Shown here: positions 44,627 to 57,696 of the stretch, one piece after another
How the letters are laid out: each line of letters starts with the position of its first letter
Numbering within the stretch: position 1 is the first letter of the stretch
Source of the DNA: Crossiella sp. CA-258035
GTDB taxonomy: Bacteria; Actinomycetota; Actinomycetes; Mycobacteriales; Pseudonocardiaceae
NCBI RefSeq assembly: GCF_030064675.1
Contig: NZ_CP116413.1
Location: 2,946,001 to 3,010,000, forward strand
Length of the DNA: 64,000 nt
Direction: 5' to 3'
Position numbers and translations under genes: made by a program
Notes under the pieces: generated by a model
What the model was told of the DNA's origin: nothing
The model's database searches: none
What the model saw: the letters and a program-made list of their open reading frames with translations, nothing else

Positions 44627-46237
44627 GTGGCCCGACAGGGTTTCCCATGGCTGCGCGGGGCGGGGGCGGTGACCGCGGTGGCGGTGCTCGCGGCCACCGC
44701 GCTGACCGGCACCGGCGCGGCGGCGCCCGAACAGGAGAGCACCGAGCGGTTAGCGCTGGAGTCGGTGAAGTGGGCGCCGTGCCCGGACGCGGTGTTCGTC
44801 AACGACCCGCAGGCCGACCGCAGCCGGTTCGGCTGCGCCACCTACAAGGTGCCGATCGACTACCGCAAGCCCTCCACCGGCTCGGTGGAGATCGCGCTGC
44901 TGCGGCGGCTGGCCGATGATCCGGCGCGCCGGATCGGCTCGATGTTCATCAACCCCGGCGGGCCGGGCGGTTCCGGCTACCTGGGGCCGATCCGCGCGGA
45001 CCGGCGCTACGGCGCCGAGGTGCTCAAGCGCTTCGACATCGTCGGCTTCGACCCGCGCGGGGTGGCCCGCAGCAGCCCGCTGCGCTGCTTCACCACCGCC
45101 GAGGAGGCCAACGCGGTCGGCGACCGGCAGATCGCGGTGCCGTTCACCCAGCAGGAGGTCAGGGACGCGGTCCAGGCGGGCAAGGACCACAGCGCGGCGT
45201 GTGCGAAGAACGCCGGTCCGCTGCTGCGGCACATGTCCACCAAGAACGTGGCCAGGGACCTGGACGTGCTGCGCCAGGCCGTCGGCGACGCCAAGCTGAC
45301 CTTCGTCGGCTTCTCCTACGGCACGCTGATCGGCTCCACCTACGCCAACATGTTCCCCAGCAAGACCAGGGCGATCGTGATCGACGGCAACGTCGACCCC
45401 GAGCTGCGCACCGGGGACGGCCTGGAGTCCGACCGGCAGCGGGCCGAGGGCTTCGAGCTGGCCCTGGACGGCTTCCTCAAGCGCTGCACCGCGGCCGGGC
45501 CCAAGTGCGCCTTCAGCGAGGGCGACACGCGGAAGAAGTTCGACGAGCTGCGCACCCGGCTGCAGCGCGAGCCGATCACCCTGCCCACCGGCGCCAAGCT
45601 GACGCTGAGCGCGTTCACCAGCAACGTGAGCACCGCGATGTACGCCGCGGACCGCTTCGCGCCGCTGGCGGTGGCGCTGCAGCAGGCCTACACCGCGATG
45701 AACCCGGCGGACACCCTGGACCGGGGCCGGACCGAGGCCCCATCCGACTTCCTGACCAAGCAGACGCCGCCGCACAGCCTGGACGCGCTGGCCGACACGC
45801 CCTACACCGGCGACGACTCCTTCTACGGCGTCAACTGCATCGACAAGCCCTACCTGCGGCTGCCCGCCGCCTACCCGGTGATCGCGAAGATCTGGGAGCG
45901 CCAGTTCCCCACCTTCGGCCGGTTCCAGGCCTTCGACGCGGTGCCGTGCGCGACCTGGCCGGGTGGCTCGGACCGCTACGCCGGGCCGTGGCACAAGAAG
46001 ACCGAGCACCCGATCGTGGTGATCGGGAACTACTACGACCCGGCCACCCCGTACGCGTTCTCGCAGCGGATGGCCAAGCAGCTCGGCTCGGCCCGGCTGG
46101 TCAGCGTGGACTCCTTCGGCCACGCGATCCTGGGCCGCTCGAAGTGCGTGGACGACCTGACCACCGCCTACCTGGCCGAGCTGAAGGCCCCGGCGCACGG
46201 GATCGTCTGCCAGCCCAACGCGCAGCCCTTCGCCTGA
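44627..46237 (+). CDS. Secreted alpha/beta hydrolase, TAP-like C-terminus
   Basis: 536 residues with a signal peptide (to about residue 33). FINPGGPGGSG forms the oxyanion loop and GFSYGTL the nucleophile elbow (Ser230); a TAP-like C-terminal part ends with SVDSFGHAIL carrying the histidine. It belongs to the same tripeptidyl-aminopeptidase-like group as the gene at 24.7 kb but is longer and clearly distinct. GTG 44627 has TAAGGAG 7 nt upstream. A hairpin with a UUCG loop follows the stop. Confidence 0.9.
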   Translation: MARQGFPWLRGAGAVTAVAVLAATALTGTGAAAPEQESTERLALESVKWAPCPDAVFVNDPQADRSRFGCATYKVPIDYRKPSTGSVEIALLRRLADDPARRIGSMFINPGGPGGSGYLGPIRADRRYGAEVLKRFDIVGFDPRGVARSSPLRCFTTAEEANAVGDRQIAVPFTQQEVRDAVQAGKDHSAACAKNAGPLLRHMSTKNVARDLDVLRQAVGDAKLTFVGFSYGTLIGSTYANMFPSKTRAIVIDGNVDPELRTGDGLESDRQRAEGFELALDGFLKRCTAAGPKCAFSEGDTRKKFDELRTRLQREPITLPTGAKLTLSAFTSNVSTAMYAADRFAPLAVALQQAYTAMNPADTLDRGRTEAPSDFLTKQTPPHSLDALADTPYTGDDSFYGVNCIDKPYLRLPAAYPVIAKIWERQFPTFGRFQAFDAVPCATWPGGSDRYAGPWHKKTEHPIVVIGNYYDPATPYAFSQRMAKQLGSARLVSVDSFGHAILGRSKCVDDLTTAYLAELKAPAHGIVCQPNAQPFA

Positions 46238-46254
46238 CCCGCTGATCCACGACG

Positions 46255-46284
46255 CGGCCCCGTCCGGTTCGCCGGGCGGGGCCG
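46255..46284 (+). terminator. Hairpin with TTCG loop
   Basis: 13-bp stem (46255-46267 with 46272-46284, one wobble) closed by TTCG, 17 nt after the hydrolase stop. Confidence 0.7.
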
Positions 46285-46465
46285 TTGTCGATTCCCCAAC
46301 TGGCAGGCCTTCCGGCCAGCGAGTTTCGGATGATCTCGGAGAACGGACGGTCGAGTAGCCGCAGCGCAACGTGCCCGCATCGGAACGGTCACGAGGGGTG
46401 AAATCCTTTGCCCGCGCATGACCAGACTGCACGCCTTGAACGAATGGGCGGGAGGACACGAGGAG

Positions 46466-47317
46466 ATGCGCAGATCAGGCAGGCTCGGCCTCCGCGCGGC
46501 CGCGATCACCGCACTGGCGGTGGCACTGGTCGCCGGGTGCGGGTCCGCGCCGGAGGAAACCAGGGATGTCTCGGTGGTCAACCGGGCCGCCAAGACCAAG
46601 AAGCTCACCATCGGCATCGCCTACGACCAGCCTGGCCTGTCCGAGCGGGTGGGGGAAGGCAAGATCGAAGGATTCGACGTCGACGTCGCCGAGTACGTGG
46701 CCCGCGAGCTCGGCGTGCAGGCCGACAACATCACCTGGAAGGAGACCAGGGCGGGCGAGCGGGAGAAGGCGATCATGGACGGGTCGGTGGACCTGGTGGT
46801 CACCACCTTCTCCATCACCGAGGAGCGCAAGACCAGGATCGCCTTCGCCGGGCCGTACTTCATCGCCGGGCAGGGACTGCTGGTGCGCTTGAACACCAGC
46901 GACATCACCGGCCCGGAGTCGTTGAACGGCAAGAAGCTGTGCACGGTGCCGAACACCACCTCGGCGCAGACCATCAAGGATCGCTTCGCCAAGAGCACCC
47001 AGCTGGTGGAGTACTTCCGCTACTCCGAGTGCATCAGCGCACTGCTGCTGGGCAACGTGGACGCGGTGACCACCGACGACGTCATCCTGGCCGGGTACGC
47101 CGCGCAGAACCCGGAGCTGCTGAAGGTGGTCGGCAAGCCGTTCAACCCGGAGCGGTACGGGATCGGCCTGGCCAAGGACGACGTCTCGGGCAAGGGCAAG
47201 GTCAACTCCGCGATCGAGAAGATGATCAGTTCGGGGGAGTGGAAGAAGTCCCTGGACAAGCACGTCGGCCCGTCGGGCTACCCGGTGCCCACGCCCCCGG
47301 AGGTGAACGAGCGCTGA
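46466..47317 (+). CDS. Glutamate-type ABC transporter substrate-binding lipoprotein
   Basis: 283 residues of SBP family 3. A lipoprotein signal with lipobox VAGC (about residue 23) anchors it outside the membrane; the ligand domain (50-275) shows FDVDVAEYVAREL, DLVVTTFSITEERKTRIAFAGPY and KLCTVPNTTSAQTIKDRF, like GluB/GlnH. ATG 46466 has AGGAG directly upstream; 46418 would add a non-signal prefix. No permease or ATPase gene adjoins it, so it either serves a transporter encoded elsewhere or acts as a sensor. Confidence 0.9.
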   Translation: MRRSGRLGLRAAAITALAVALVAGCGSAPEETRDVSVVNRAAKTKKLTIGIAYDQPGLSERVGEGKIEGFDVDVAEYVARELGVQADNITWKETRAGEREKAIMDGSVDLVVTTFSITEERKTRIAFAGPYFIAGQGLLVRLNTSDITGPESLNGKKLCTVPNTTSAQTIKDRFAKSTQLVEYFRYSECISALLLGNVDAVTTDDVILAGYAAQNPELLKVVGKPFNPERYGIGLAKDDVSGKGKVNSAIEKMISSGEWKKSLDKHVGPSGYPVPTPPEVNER

Positions 47318-47614
47318 GCGCGCCCTCCTGCCGTCCGCCGGAGCCTCACCTCCGCCGGGCGCGGGCGAGCTGGCGTGGCGACGGTTGCGGGTCCTGCTAC
47401 CGGCAGGGACAGGCCGCAGGCCGGGGGACCCGGGGCCAAGGCCAGGCCACGCAACGGCGGCTGCTCGCGGGGATGTGGTTCGCGGTCGGAAGGTTGTGCG
47501 GAGAAGGCGAGAGGGTCGCGAGCACGCTGGAACCGGCCCCGGCCCCGGCAACCCAAACCCCGCCCGCAACTTGCTTGTCCCGGCTTTTGACTTGTCAAAC
47601 CCCTCCGGGGGTCT
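47318..47614. other. Intergenic, no gene seen
   Basis: About 300 bp of GC-rich DNA with overlapping open frames but no coherent protein. It leads into the foldback cluster at 47615-47909. Confidence 0.4.
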
Positions 47615-47694
47615 GCCCGTCCGGCGAGGACATTCTTTTGATCTTCGGGGTTTCAGACGAAGATCAAAGTCAAGAGCGTCCTCGCCGGACGGGC
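47615..47694. repeat. 80-bp nested foldback
   Basis: Outer arms 47615-47631 and 47678-47694 are perfect (17 bp; GCCCGTCCGGCGAGGAC and its complement). Inner arms 47637-47647 and 47658-47668 (TTTGATCTTCG / CGAAGATCAAA) are also perfect. The right outer arm with the following AATCAAAGCATGGGG is the part shared with 8071-8107. Confidence 0.8.
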
Positions 47695-47747
47695 AGGAAT
47701 CAAAGCATGGGGGGGAAAGTCAAAGTCAAAGGCCAAGACGCAAGCAG

Positions 47748-47909
47748 GTCTTGAGGTTCCCCATGCCCGTCAACCCTCCGAAATCACACCACATCCCAGC
47801 GAGCAGCCGCCGTTGCGCTGCTTGGGTTCGGCGGCGGTTGCTGTGAGCGTCTGCTCGCTGGGATGCGGTCTGACTTCTCCAGGTTGACGGGCATGGGGAA
47901 CCTCAAGAC
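47748..47909. repeat. 162-bp foldback with 28-bp perfect inverted ends (MITE-like)
   Basis: Terminal arms 47748-47775 and 47882-47909 are exact reverse complements over 28 bp; a second pair, 47792-47806 with 47851-47865, is exact over 15 bp. No ORF of substance lies inside. The flanks on both sides (47678-47713 and 47913-47945) recur close together at 8012-8107 without this block, as expected of an empty site. Confidence 0.75.
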
Positions 47910-47967
47910 TTCGGTGGACGTTTGAAAAGCCACCCCGTCGCTGGTTCCTGGTCGCGAGTGTGAAAAA

Positions 47968-48000
47968 GCGGGCGGGAAGACCTTTGGCCTTCCCGCCCGC
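47968..48000 (-). terminator. Intrinsic terminator of aconitase gene
   Basis: Read on the minus strand, a perfect 12-bp stem (48000-47989 with 47979-47968) is followed by CTTTTTC: a textbook rho-independent terminator 43 nt after the acn stop. Confidence 0.9.
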
Positions 48001-48043
48001 CCAGTTCCCGAGCCTGGTTACCGAGCCCCGGTAACGGGTTCAC

Positions 48044-50800
<2,757 letters not shown>

Positions 50801-50893
50801 GTGCAACTCCATCTCGCGGCGGTGCAAGTTCGGGAACGAGGGCGAGTCTTGCGCACCCGAGCCGAGCGCGCCGCCGTGCCCTCCTGGCTCTAA

Positions 50894-50909
50894 CAGTACG
50901 CTTGTCCTA
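50894..50909. promoter_or_regulatory. AcnR-type operator in the acn promoter
   Basis: On the minus strand TAGGACAAGCGTACTG matches the corynebacterial AcnR consensus CAGNACnnncGTACTG at all fixed positions but the first. It lies between TTGAAC (-35) and TACTGT (-10, 18-bp spacing), overlapping the latter, so binding would block acn transcription. Confidence 0.75.
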
Positions 50910-50991
50910 TATTCACGTTCAACCGGGGGTGGCGCGTGTCGGGTTAGCTGGCACGTGTCACCGGACACACCGGGACGCGAAGGGACTGGGG

Positions 50992-51711
50992 ATGCTGCGT
51001 CTGGAGGGAGTGGGCAAGCGCTACGGGCGCGGCCCGCTGGTGCTCGCCGAGGTCGACCTGGCGCTGACCGCTGGGCAGACCACCGTGGTGCGCGGCCGCA
51101 ACGGCTCCGGCAAGTCCACCCTGCTGCGAGTCGTGGCCGGGGTGTGTCAGCCCAGCCTGGGCCGGGTGCGCGGTAGACCGGCCCAGGTGGGCTACGTGCC
51201 CGAACGCTTTCCGGCACACCTGCGGCTTTCCCCGATCGGCTACCTCCGACACCTCGGCGCGGTCCGTGGCCAGTCCCGCGCGGCCACCGAGGCCCGGCTG
51301 ACGGAGCTGCTCACCAGGCTGGCCTTCGCCGGGGAGCCGGACGAGCCGATGAACCGGCTGTCCAAGGGCAACACGCAGAAGATCGCGCTGGCCCAGGCGC
51401 TGCTCGCGCCGGTCGGCCTGCTGGTGCTGGACGAGCCGTGGACCGGCCTGGACACCACCGCCGCCGGGGTGCTGGGCGAGCTGCTGGCCGAGGAGGCCGC
51501 GCGCGGGGCCGCCGTGCTGCTCATCGATCACGAGGAGCACCACGAGCTCATCCGCCGGGACCGCCTGGTGGAGATCGCGCAGGGCCGGATCCGGGTGCAC
51601 GACACCCTGCCGGAGGACCTGGTCGAGCTGACCCTGCGGGTGCCCGCGCGCGCGGCCGACGCGCTGCGTGCCACCGCCCGCGAGCTCGGCGGCTCGGAGG
51701 TCACCCGATGA
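50992..51711 (+). CDS. ABC transporter ATP-binding protein
   Basis: 239 residues with Walker [10 protein letters not shown], the signature [16 protein letters not shown] (an SKGN variant, as in CcmA/BcrA-like exporters) and Walker [16 protein letters not shown] 50992 is preceded by GGGACTGGGG. Its stop overlaps the start of the following membrane protein by 4 nt. The pair probably forms a small drug- or lipid-type exporter; the cargo is unknown. Confidence 0.92.
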   Translation: MLRLEGVGKRYGRGPLVLAEVDLALTAGQTTVVRGRNGSGKSTLLRVVAGVCQPSLGRVRGRPAQVGYVPERFPAHLRLSPIGYLRHLGAVRGQSRAATEARLTELLTRLAFAGEPDEPMNRLSKGNTQKIALAQALLAPVGLLVLDEPWTGLDTTAAGVLGELLAEEAARGAAVLLIDHEEHHELIRRDRLVEIAQGRIRVHDTLPEDLVELTLRVPARAADALRATARELGGSEVTR

Positions 51712-52361
51712 CCGCGCTGCTCCGCTACCTGGCCGCCGACCTGCTGCGCTCGCAGGTCTTCTTCCTGCCCGCGCTGCTGTTCCTGGCGGTGCTGGCCATG
51801 CTCAACAGCGGCGACCCCGGCCCGCCGCTGTCGGCCTACCAGGGCACCGCGCTGGTCATCTACCCGGTCGCGGCCGCGCTGACCATGGTCATCGCCAACG
51901 CGGAGGACCCCATCGCCCGCCAGGTCACCCTGGTCACCGCGCGCGGCTGGGGCCGGGTGCTGGCCGCGCTGCTGGCACTGTCGGTGCTGGCCCTGCTGCT
52001 GCTCACCGCGCTGGCCCTGCTGGTCCCGCTGCTGGTCAACCCGCGCCCGCAGCCACCGAGCCTGCTGCTGGCCGGCGCGCTGGCGCACCTGGGCAGTGGC
52101 CTGCTCGGCGTGGCGGTCGGCCTGCTGTGCGCCCGGCCGCTGCTGCACCGCCCGGTGCACGCGGTCAGCACCATCCTGCTCGGCGTGGTCCTGGTCGTCT
52201 TCCTCGGCCGGGTGCCGCCGATCGGCAACCTGATGACCCTGCTGGAGGGCAGCGACGGCAGCCACGCGCTGGCCGCGCTCACCGGCAACCTCGCCCTGTC
52301 CGCCGGACTGCTCGCCGCCACGGCCGCCCTGGTCTACGCCATCGGCCGCACACGACTGTGA
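51708..52361 (+). CDS. ABC transporter membrane subunit
   Basis: 217 residues with about six hydrophobic helices (VFFLPALLFLAVLAML, VLAALLALSVLALLLLTALALLVPLL, VSTILLGVVLVVFLG). There is little sequence conservation, but it is translationally coupled to the ATPase gene (ATGA overlap), which marks it as the permease of an ABC-2-like half transporter. The helix count is read from hydrophobicity by eye. Confidence 0.8.
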   Translation: MTALLRYLAADLLRSQVFFLPALLFLAVLAMLNSGDPGPPLSAYQGTALVIYPVAAALTMVIANAEDPIARQVTLVTARGWGRVLAALLALSVLALLLLTALALLVPLLVNPRPQPPSLLLAGALAHLGSGLLGVAVGLLCARPLLHRPVHAVSTILLGVVLVVFLGRVPPIGNLMTLLEGSDGSHALAALTGNLALSAGLLAATAALVYAIGRTRL

Positions 52362-52377
52362 GACAAGGAGCACCGCG

Positions 52378-52731
52378 ATGATCCACCACGTGCAACTGGC
52401 CGGCCCGCCCGGCTGCGAGGACCGCATGCGCGCCTACTACAGCGGCGTGCTCGGCTGGACCGAGATCCCCAAGCCGCCGCTGCTGGCCGCCCGCGGCGGC
52501 TGCTGGTTCGCCGTGCCCGGCGGCGGCGAACTGCACATCGGCGCCGAGGAGGGCTTCCGCCCCTCGGCCAAGGCGCACCCGGCCTTCGTCACCGACGTGC
52601 ACGCCCTGGCCGCCACCCTCACCGGGGCCGGCCACCAGGTGAAGTGGGCCGACCCGGCCGAGATCCCGGGCCGGGACCGCTTCCACACCACCGACCCGGT
52701 GGGCAACCGCCTGGAGTTCCTGGCCGGCTGA
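52378..52731 (+). CDS. VOC (glyoxalase/dioxygenase fold) family protein
   Basis: 117 residues forming one VOC module pair (IHHVQLAGPPGCEDRMRAYYSGVLGWTEI, HPAFVTDVHALAATLTGAGHQVKW, RFHTTDPVGNRLEFLAG). The metal-binding His and Glu positions (HHV, NRLEF) are visible. It starts 16 nt after the permease gene with AAGGAG upstream and is probably co-transcribed. The reaction is unknown. Confidence 0.9.
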   Translation: MIHHVQLAGPPGCEDRMRAYYSGVLGWTEIPKPPLLAARGGCWFAVPGGGELHIGAEEGFRPSAKAHPAFVTDVHALAATLTGAGHQVKWADPAEIPGRDRFHTTDPVGNRLEFLAG

Positions 52732-52884
52732 GCCGGGGCGGGCCGCCACCCGCCCGACCGCTTGCCGCCGCCAGCCGCACACCCGCCGCTGCGTCACCCA
52801 GCAGGGGGATCAGGCGAGCTGACACCGGGCACCCCCGCTGACTACCGTCTGTGCCCATTCGGACGAACCGGAGGAGCCTCAACG

Positions 52885-54423
52885 ATGCGGGTACCGTTGA
52901 CCGTCGCCGACTTCCTCGACCGGGCGGAGACCGTCTTTCCCACCAGCACCGCGGTGATCGACGAACCCAGCCAACCGGCCGCGGCGGTGCCGACGACCAC
53001 CTATGGCGAACTGGCCCGCCGGGCGCGGGCCTGGCAGGCCGGGCTGGACCGGCTCGGGGTGGGCGAGGGCGAACGCGTGGCCGTGGTCAGCCACAACTCG
53101 GCCCGGCTGCTGGAGCTGCTGCACGCCGTCCCGGCCAGCGGGCGGATCTGCGTGCCGGTGAACTTCCGGCTGCGGCCGGAGGAGATCGAGTACATCGTCG
53201 GCCACAGCGGCGCCTCGGTGCTGCTGGTCGACCCCGAGCTGGCCCCCGCGCTGAGCGGGATCTCCGCGCCGCACAAACACATCCTCGGCGAAGAGACCGA
53301 GACCGAGGTGATGCGCTTCGGCACCGAGCCGCGCCCGTGGGCCGCGCCGGACGAGGACGCCACCGCCACCATCAACTACACCTCGGGCACCACCGCCCGC
53401 CCCAAGGGCGTGCAGATGACCCACCGCAACATCTGGATCAACGCGATGACCTTCGGCCTGCACGCCAGGGTCTGGGAACGCGACGTCTACCTGCACACCC
53501 TGCCCATGTTCCACTGCAACGGCTGGGGCATGCCCTTCGCCGCCACCGGCCTCGGCGTGCCGCAGGTGGTGCTGCGCAAGGTCGACGGCGCGGAGATCCT
53601 GCGCCGGGTCGAGCAGCACGGCGTCACCCTGGCCTGCGGAGCGCCGGCGGTGTGGAACCTGGTGCTGGACGCCGCGCAGGAGTCCGACGGTGAGATCCCC
53701 GGCCGGGACCGGGTGCGCATCGTGTGCGCGGGCGCGCCGCCGCCCACCCGGACCATCGCCCGCATCGAGGAGGAGCTGGGCTGGAGCTTCCAGCAGCTCT
53801 ACGGCCTCACCGAGACCTCCCCGTTCCTCACCTTCAACCGCACCCGCCCCGCCGACCTCGGCCTGCCCGCCGAGGAGCGGGCCCGCAAGCTCTCCCGCGC
53901 GGGCGCGCCCGGCATCGGCGTGCGCCTGAAGATCTCCGACACCGGCGAGGTGCTGGCCCGCGGCAACACCGTGCTCGCCGGGTACTGGGAGAACCCGGCG
54001 GCCACCGAGGCGGCCCTGGAGGGTGGCTGGTTCCACACCGGCGACGGCGGCACGCTGGACGAGGAGGGCCACCTCAGCATCTCCGACCGGAAGAAGGACG
54101 TGATCATCACCGGCGGGGAGAACGTGTCCTCCATCGAGGTCGAGGACTGCGTGTTCAGTCACCCGTCCGTGGCTGAGGTGGCGGTCATCGGGGTGCCGGA
54201 TGACAAATGGGGCGAAACGATCAAGGCGCTGGTCGTGGTGAACGAGGGCGCGCAGGTCAGCGAGGCCGAGATCATCGCGCACTGCAAGGAGAAGCTCGCC
54301 GGGTACAAGGCGCCGACGACGGTCGAGTTCCGTCAGTCCATACCGCGTACGGCGACCGGGAAAATCCAGAAGTTCAAGCTCCGCGAACCCTACTGGACCG
54401 GTTTGGACCGCAAAGTGAACTAG
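52885..54423 (+). CDS. AMP-binding acyl-CoA ligase
   Basis: 512 residues of the ANL superfamily. The ATP-binding P-loop INYTSGTTARPKGVQMTHRN, YGLTETSPF, GWFHTGDGG, SDRKKDVIITGGENVSSIE and the catalytic lysine in PRTATGKIQKF are all present, so it should be active. Long/medium-chain fatty acyl or aryl acids are likely substrates. ATG 52885 has GGAGGAG upstream. A strong intrinsic terminator follows. Confidence 0.93.
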   Translation: MRVPLTVADFLDRAETVFPTSTAVIDEPSQPAAAVPTTTYGELARRARAWQAGLDRLGVGEGERVAVVSHNSARLLELLHAVPASGRICVPVNFRLRPEEIEYIVGHSGASVLLVDPELAPALSGISAPHKHILGEETETEVMRFGTEPRPWAAPDEDATATINYTSGTTARPKGVQMTHRNIWINAMTFGLHARVWERDVYLHTLPMFHCNGWGMPFAATGLGVPQVVLRKVDGAEILRRVEQHGVTLACGAPAVWNLVLDAAQESDGEIPGRDRVRIVCAGAPPPTRTIARIEEELGWSFQQLYGLTETSPFLTFNRTRPADLGLPAEERARKLSRAGAPGIGVRLKISDTGEVLARGNTVLAGYWENPAATEAALEGGWFHTGDGGTLDEEGHLSISDRKKDVIITGGENVSSIEVEDCVFSHPSVAEVAVIGVPDDKWGETIKALVVVNEGAQVSEAEIIAHCKEKLAGYKAPTTVEFRQSIPRTATGKIQKFKLREPYWTGLDRKVN

Positions 54424-54447
54424 ACCGTTTACCGAATCGTTTCCGCA

Positions 54448-54480
54448 GCTCGGGGCACCTCGCGTGCCCCGAGCTTTTTT
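54448..54480 (+). terminator. Intrinsic terminator after acyl-CoA ligase
   Basis: Perfect 11-bp stem (54448-54458 with 54464-54474), loop CTCGC, followed by six T residues. Confidence 0.95.
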
Positions 54481-54711
54481 GTGCACGGCGCGTGTGCTGA
54501 ATGCCTCTTTCGGGCGACAGTGTCCCCAGTAAATGTGACACGTGTGAGGGATGAGGCGCGTGTTCATGCTGAGATCACTGGCGACTGGTGGGACGAAATG
54601 CGACAGTTGCTCAGCGTGTCCGACCGCTGCCGTTCGGTACCCGGCGTGTAGGCCGAGCGGGCGTTGTCGGCTGAGCGCGACCGGCGGAGGAAAGGTTCGG
54701 AGGTGGGCGTG

Positions 54712-56070
54712 ATGCCGACGCGACGGAACCTGGTTCTGGGGTTTGTGACGACCGCGATCGCGGGTGTGCTGCTGGCCGGCACGCCCGGCGTGGGCGCGGC
54801 CGTGCCGCCGCCACCGCCCAACCCGAGCGACGCCGACATCCGCAACGGCCGCGCCCAGGTCGACTCCAAGGCGGGCGAGGTCGGCAGGCTCACCAACGAG
54901 CTCAGCCGCGCCGAAGCCCGCCTGGCCGAGCTGATGGCCGATGTGGAGCTGCGCCGCGAAGAGGCGATGAAGGCCCTGGTCGACCTGGAGGCCGCGCAGG
55001 AGGCCGCGGACCGGGCCAAGGCCGAGGCCAGGGGCGCCCGCGCCGAGGCCGACGCCGCCGCCAAGTCGGTGGAGGACCTGCGCGCCAAGGCCGACGCCTT
55101 CGCCGCCGCGACCTACCAGAACGGCAACCTGCTGGACACCACCGGCGCGCTGCTGACCGCCAAGGGCCCGCAGGAGGTGCTGGACCGCTCCGAGATGCTG
55201 GAGCTGATCAGCGGCTCGCAGGCCGACGTGCTGGAGGTCATGCGCCGGGCGCGCACGGACAAGGCGAACAAGGACTCCATGGCCCGCAAGGCGCTGGAGG
55301 CCGCCGAGGCCAAGCAGAATGCCGCCGAGCAGGCCAAGCGGGTCGCCGACGCGGCCCAGGCCATCGCCGTGCAGGCGGGCAGCACCCAGGAGCAGCGGGC
55401 CAACGAGATCGAGGCCACCAGGGTCGCGGTGGAGAAGCAGCTGTTCGAGGCGCGCGACCACGTCTCCGGCCTGCACGGTCAGCGGCAGCGCTACGAGGAC
55501 TGGCTGGCGGCCAAGAAGCGCGAGGAGGAGGAGCGGCAGCGCCGCGAGGCCGAGGAGGCCCGCAAGGCCGCCGCGGCCGCCGCCGCGCAGAACCGCCCGG
55601 CCGCCCGCCCGCAGACCGCGGCCCGGCCCACGGTCGCCCCCGCGCCCGGTCGCGGCGTGCAGACCGCGATCAACCGCGCACTCTCCCAGCTCGGCGTGAT
55701 CTACGCCTGGGGCGGCGGCAACGGCTCCGGCCCGACCCGCGGCATCCGCGACGGCGGCGTGGCCGACTCCTTCGGCGACTACCGCAAGGTCGGCTTCGAC
55801 TGCTCCGGCCTGATGATCTACGCCTACGCCGGGATCGGCGTCAACCTGCCGCACTACAGCGGCTACCAGTACAACTACGGCCGCAAGGTGCCGCTGTCCC
55901 AGATGGCCGCCGGCGACATGCTGTTCTGGGCCACCAACGGCCGCATCCACCACGTGGCGATGTACCTGGGCGGCGGGCGGATGGTGGAGGCCCCGCACTC
56001 CGGCGCGCGGGTGCGGATCTCGCCGGTGCGCTACGGCGGCCTGATGCCGTACGCGGTGCGCCTGGTCTAG
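54712..56070 (+). CDS. RipA-like NlpC/P60 peptidoglycan endopeptidase
   Basis: 452 residues: a signal peptide (to about residue 31), a long coiled-coil region (about 50-300, many A/E/K/R heptads), a Pro/Ala linker and a C-terminal NlpC/P60 domain (about 322-450). The catalytic Cys364 (GFDCSGLM) and His414 (RIHHVAMYLG) are present. Such proteins cut peptide stems at the septum. ATG 54712 has GGAGG 8 nt upstream. In mycobacteria ripA lies close to acn, as here, supporting the orthology. Confidence 0.92.
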   Translation: MPTRRNLVLGFVTTAIAGVLLAGTPGVGAAVPPPPPNPSDADIRNGRAQVDSKAGEVGRLTNELSRAEARLAELMADVELRREEAMKALVDLEAAQEAADRAKAEARGARAEADAAAKSVEDLRAKADAFAAATYQNGNLLDTTGALLTAKGPQEVLDRSEMLELISGSQADVLEVMRRARTDKANKDSMARKALEAAEAKQNAAEQAKRVADAAQAIAVQAGSTQEQRANEIEATRVAVEKQLFEARDHVSGLHGQRQRYEDWLAAKKREEEERQRREAEEARKAAAAAAAQNRPAARPQTAARPTVAPAPGRGVQTAINRALSQLGVIYAWGGGNGSGPTRGIRDGGVADSFGDYRKVGFDCSGLMIYAYAGIGVNLPHYSGYQYNYGRKVPLSQMAAGDMLFWATNGRIHHVAMYLGGGRMVEAPHSGARVRISPVRYGGLMPYAVRLV

Positions 56071-56111
56071 TCCGGGAAAAGAGTTCGACGGGACGGTGCG
56101 CGGGCTTGTAG

Positions 56112-57677
<1,566 letters not shown>

Positions 57678-57696
57678 GGTCGGCTAGCTTGGCGGG

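Noticed and set aside
47385-47846. ORFs of 71-153 codons in the gap between the lipoprotein and acn
   Set aside because: They cross the foldback repeats and show no domain or ribosome site.
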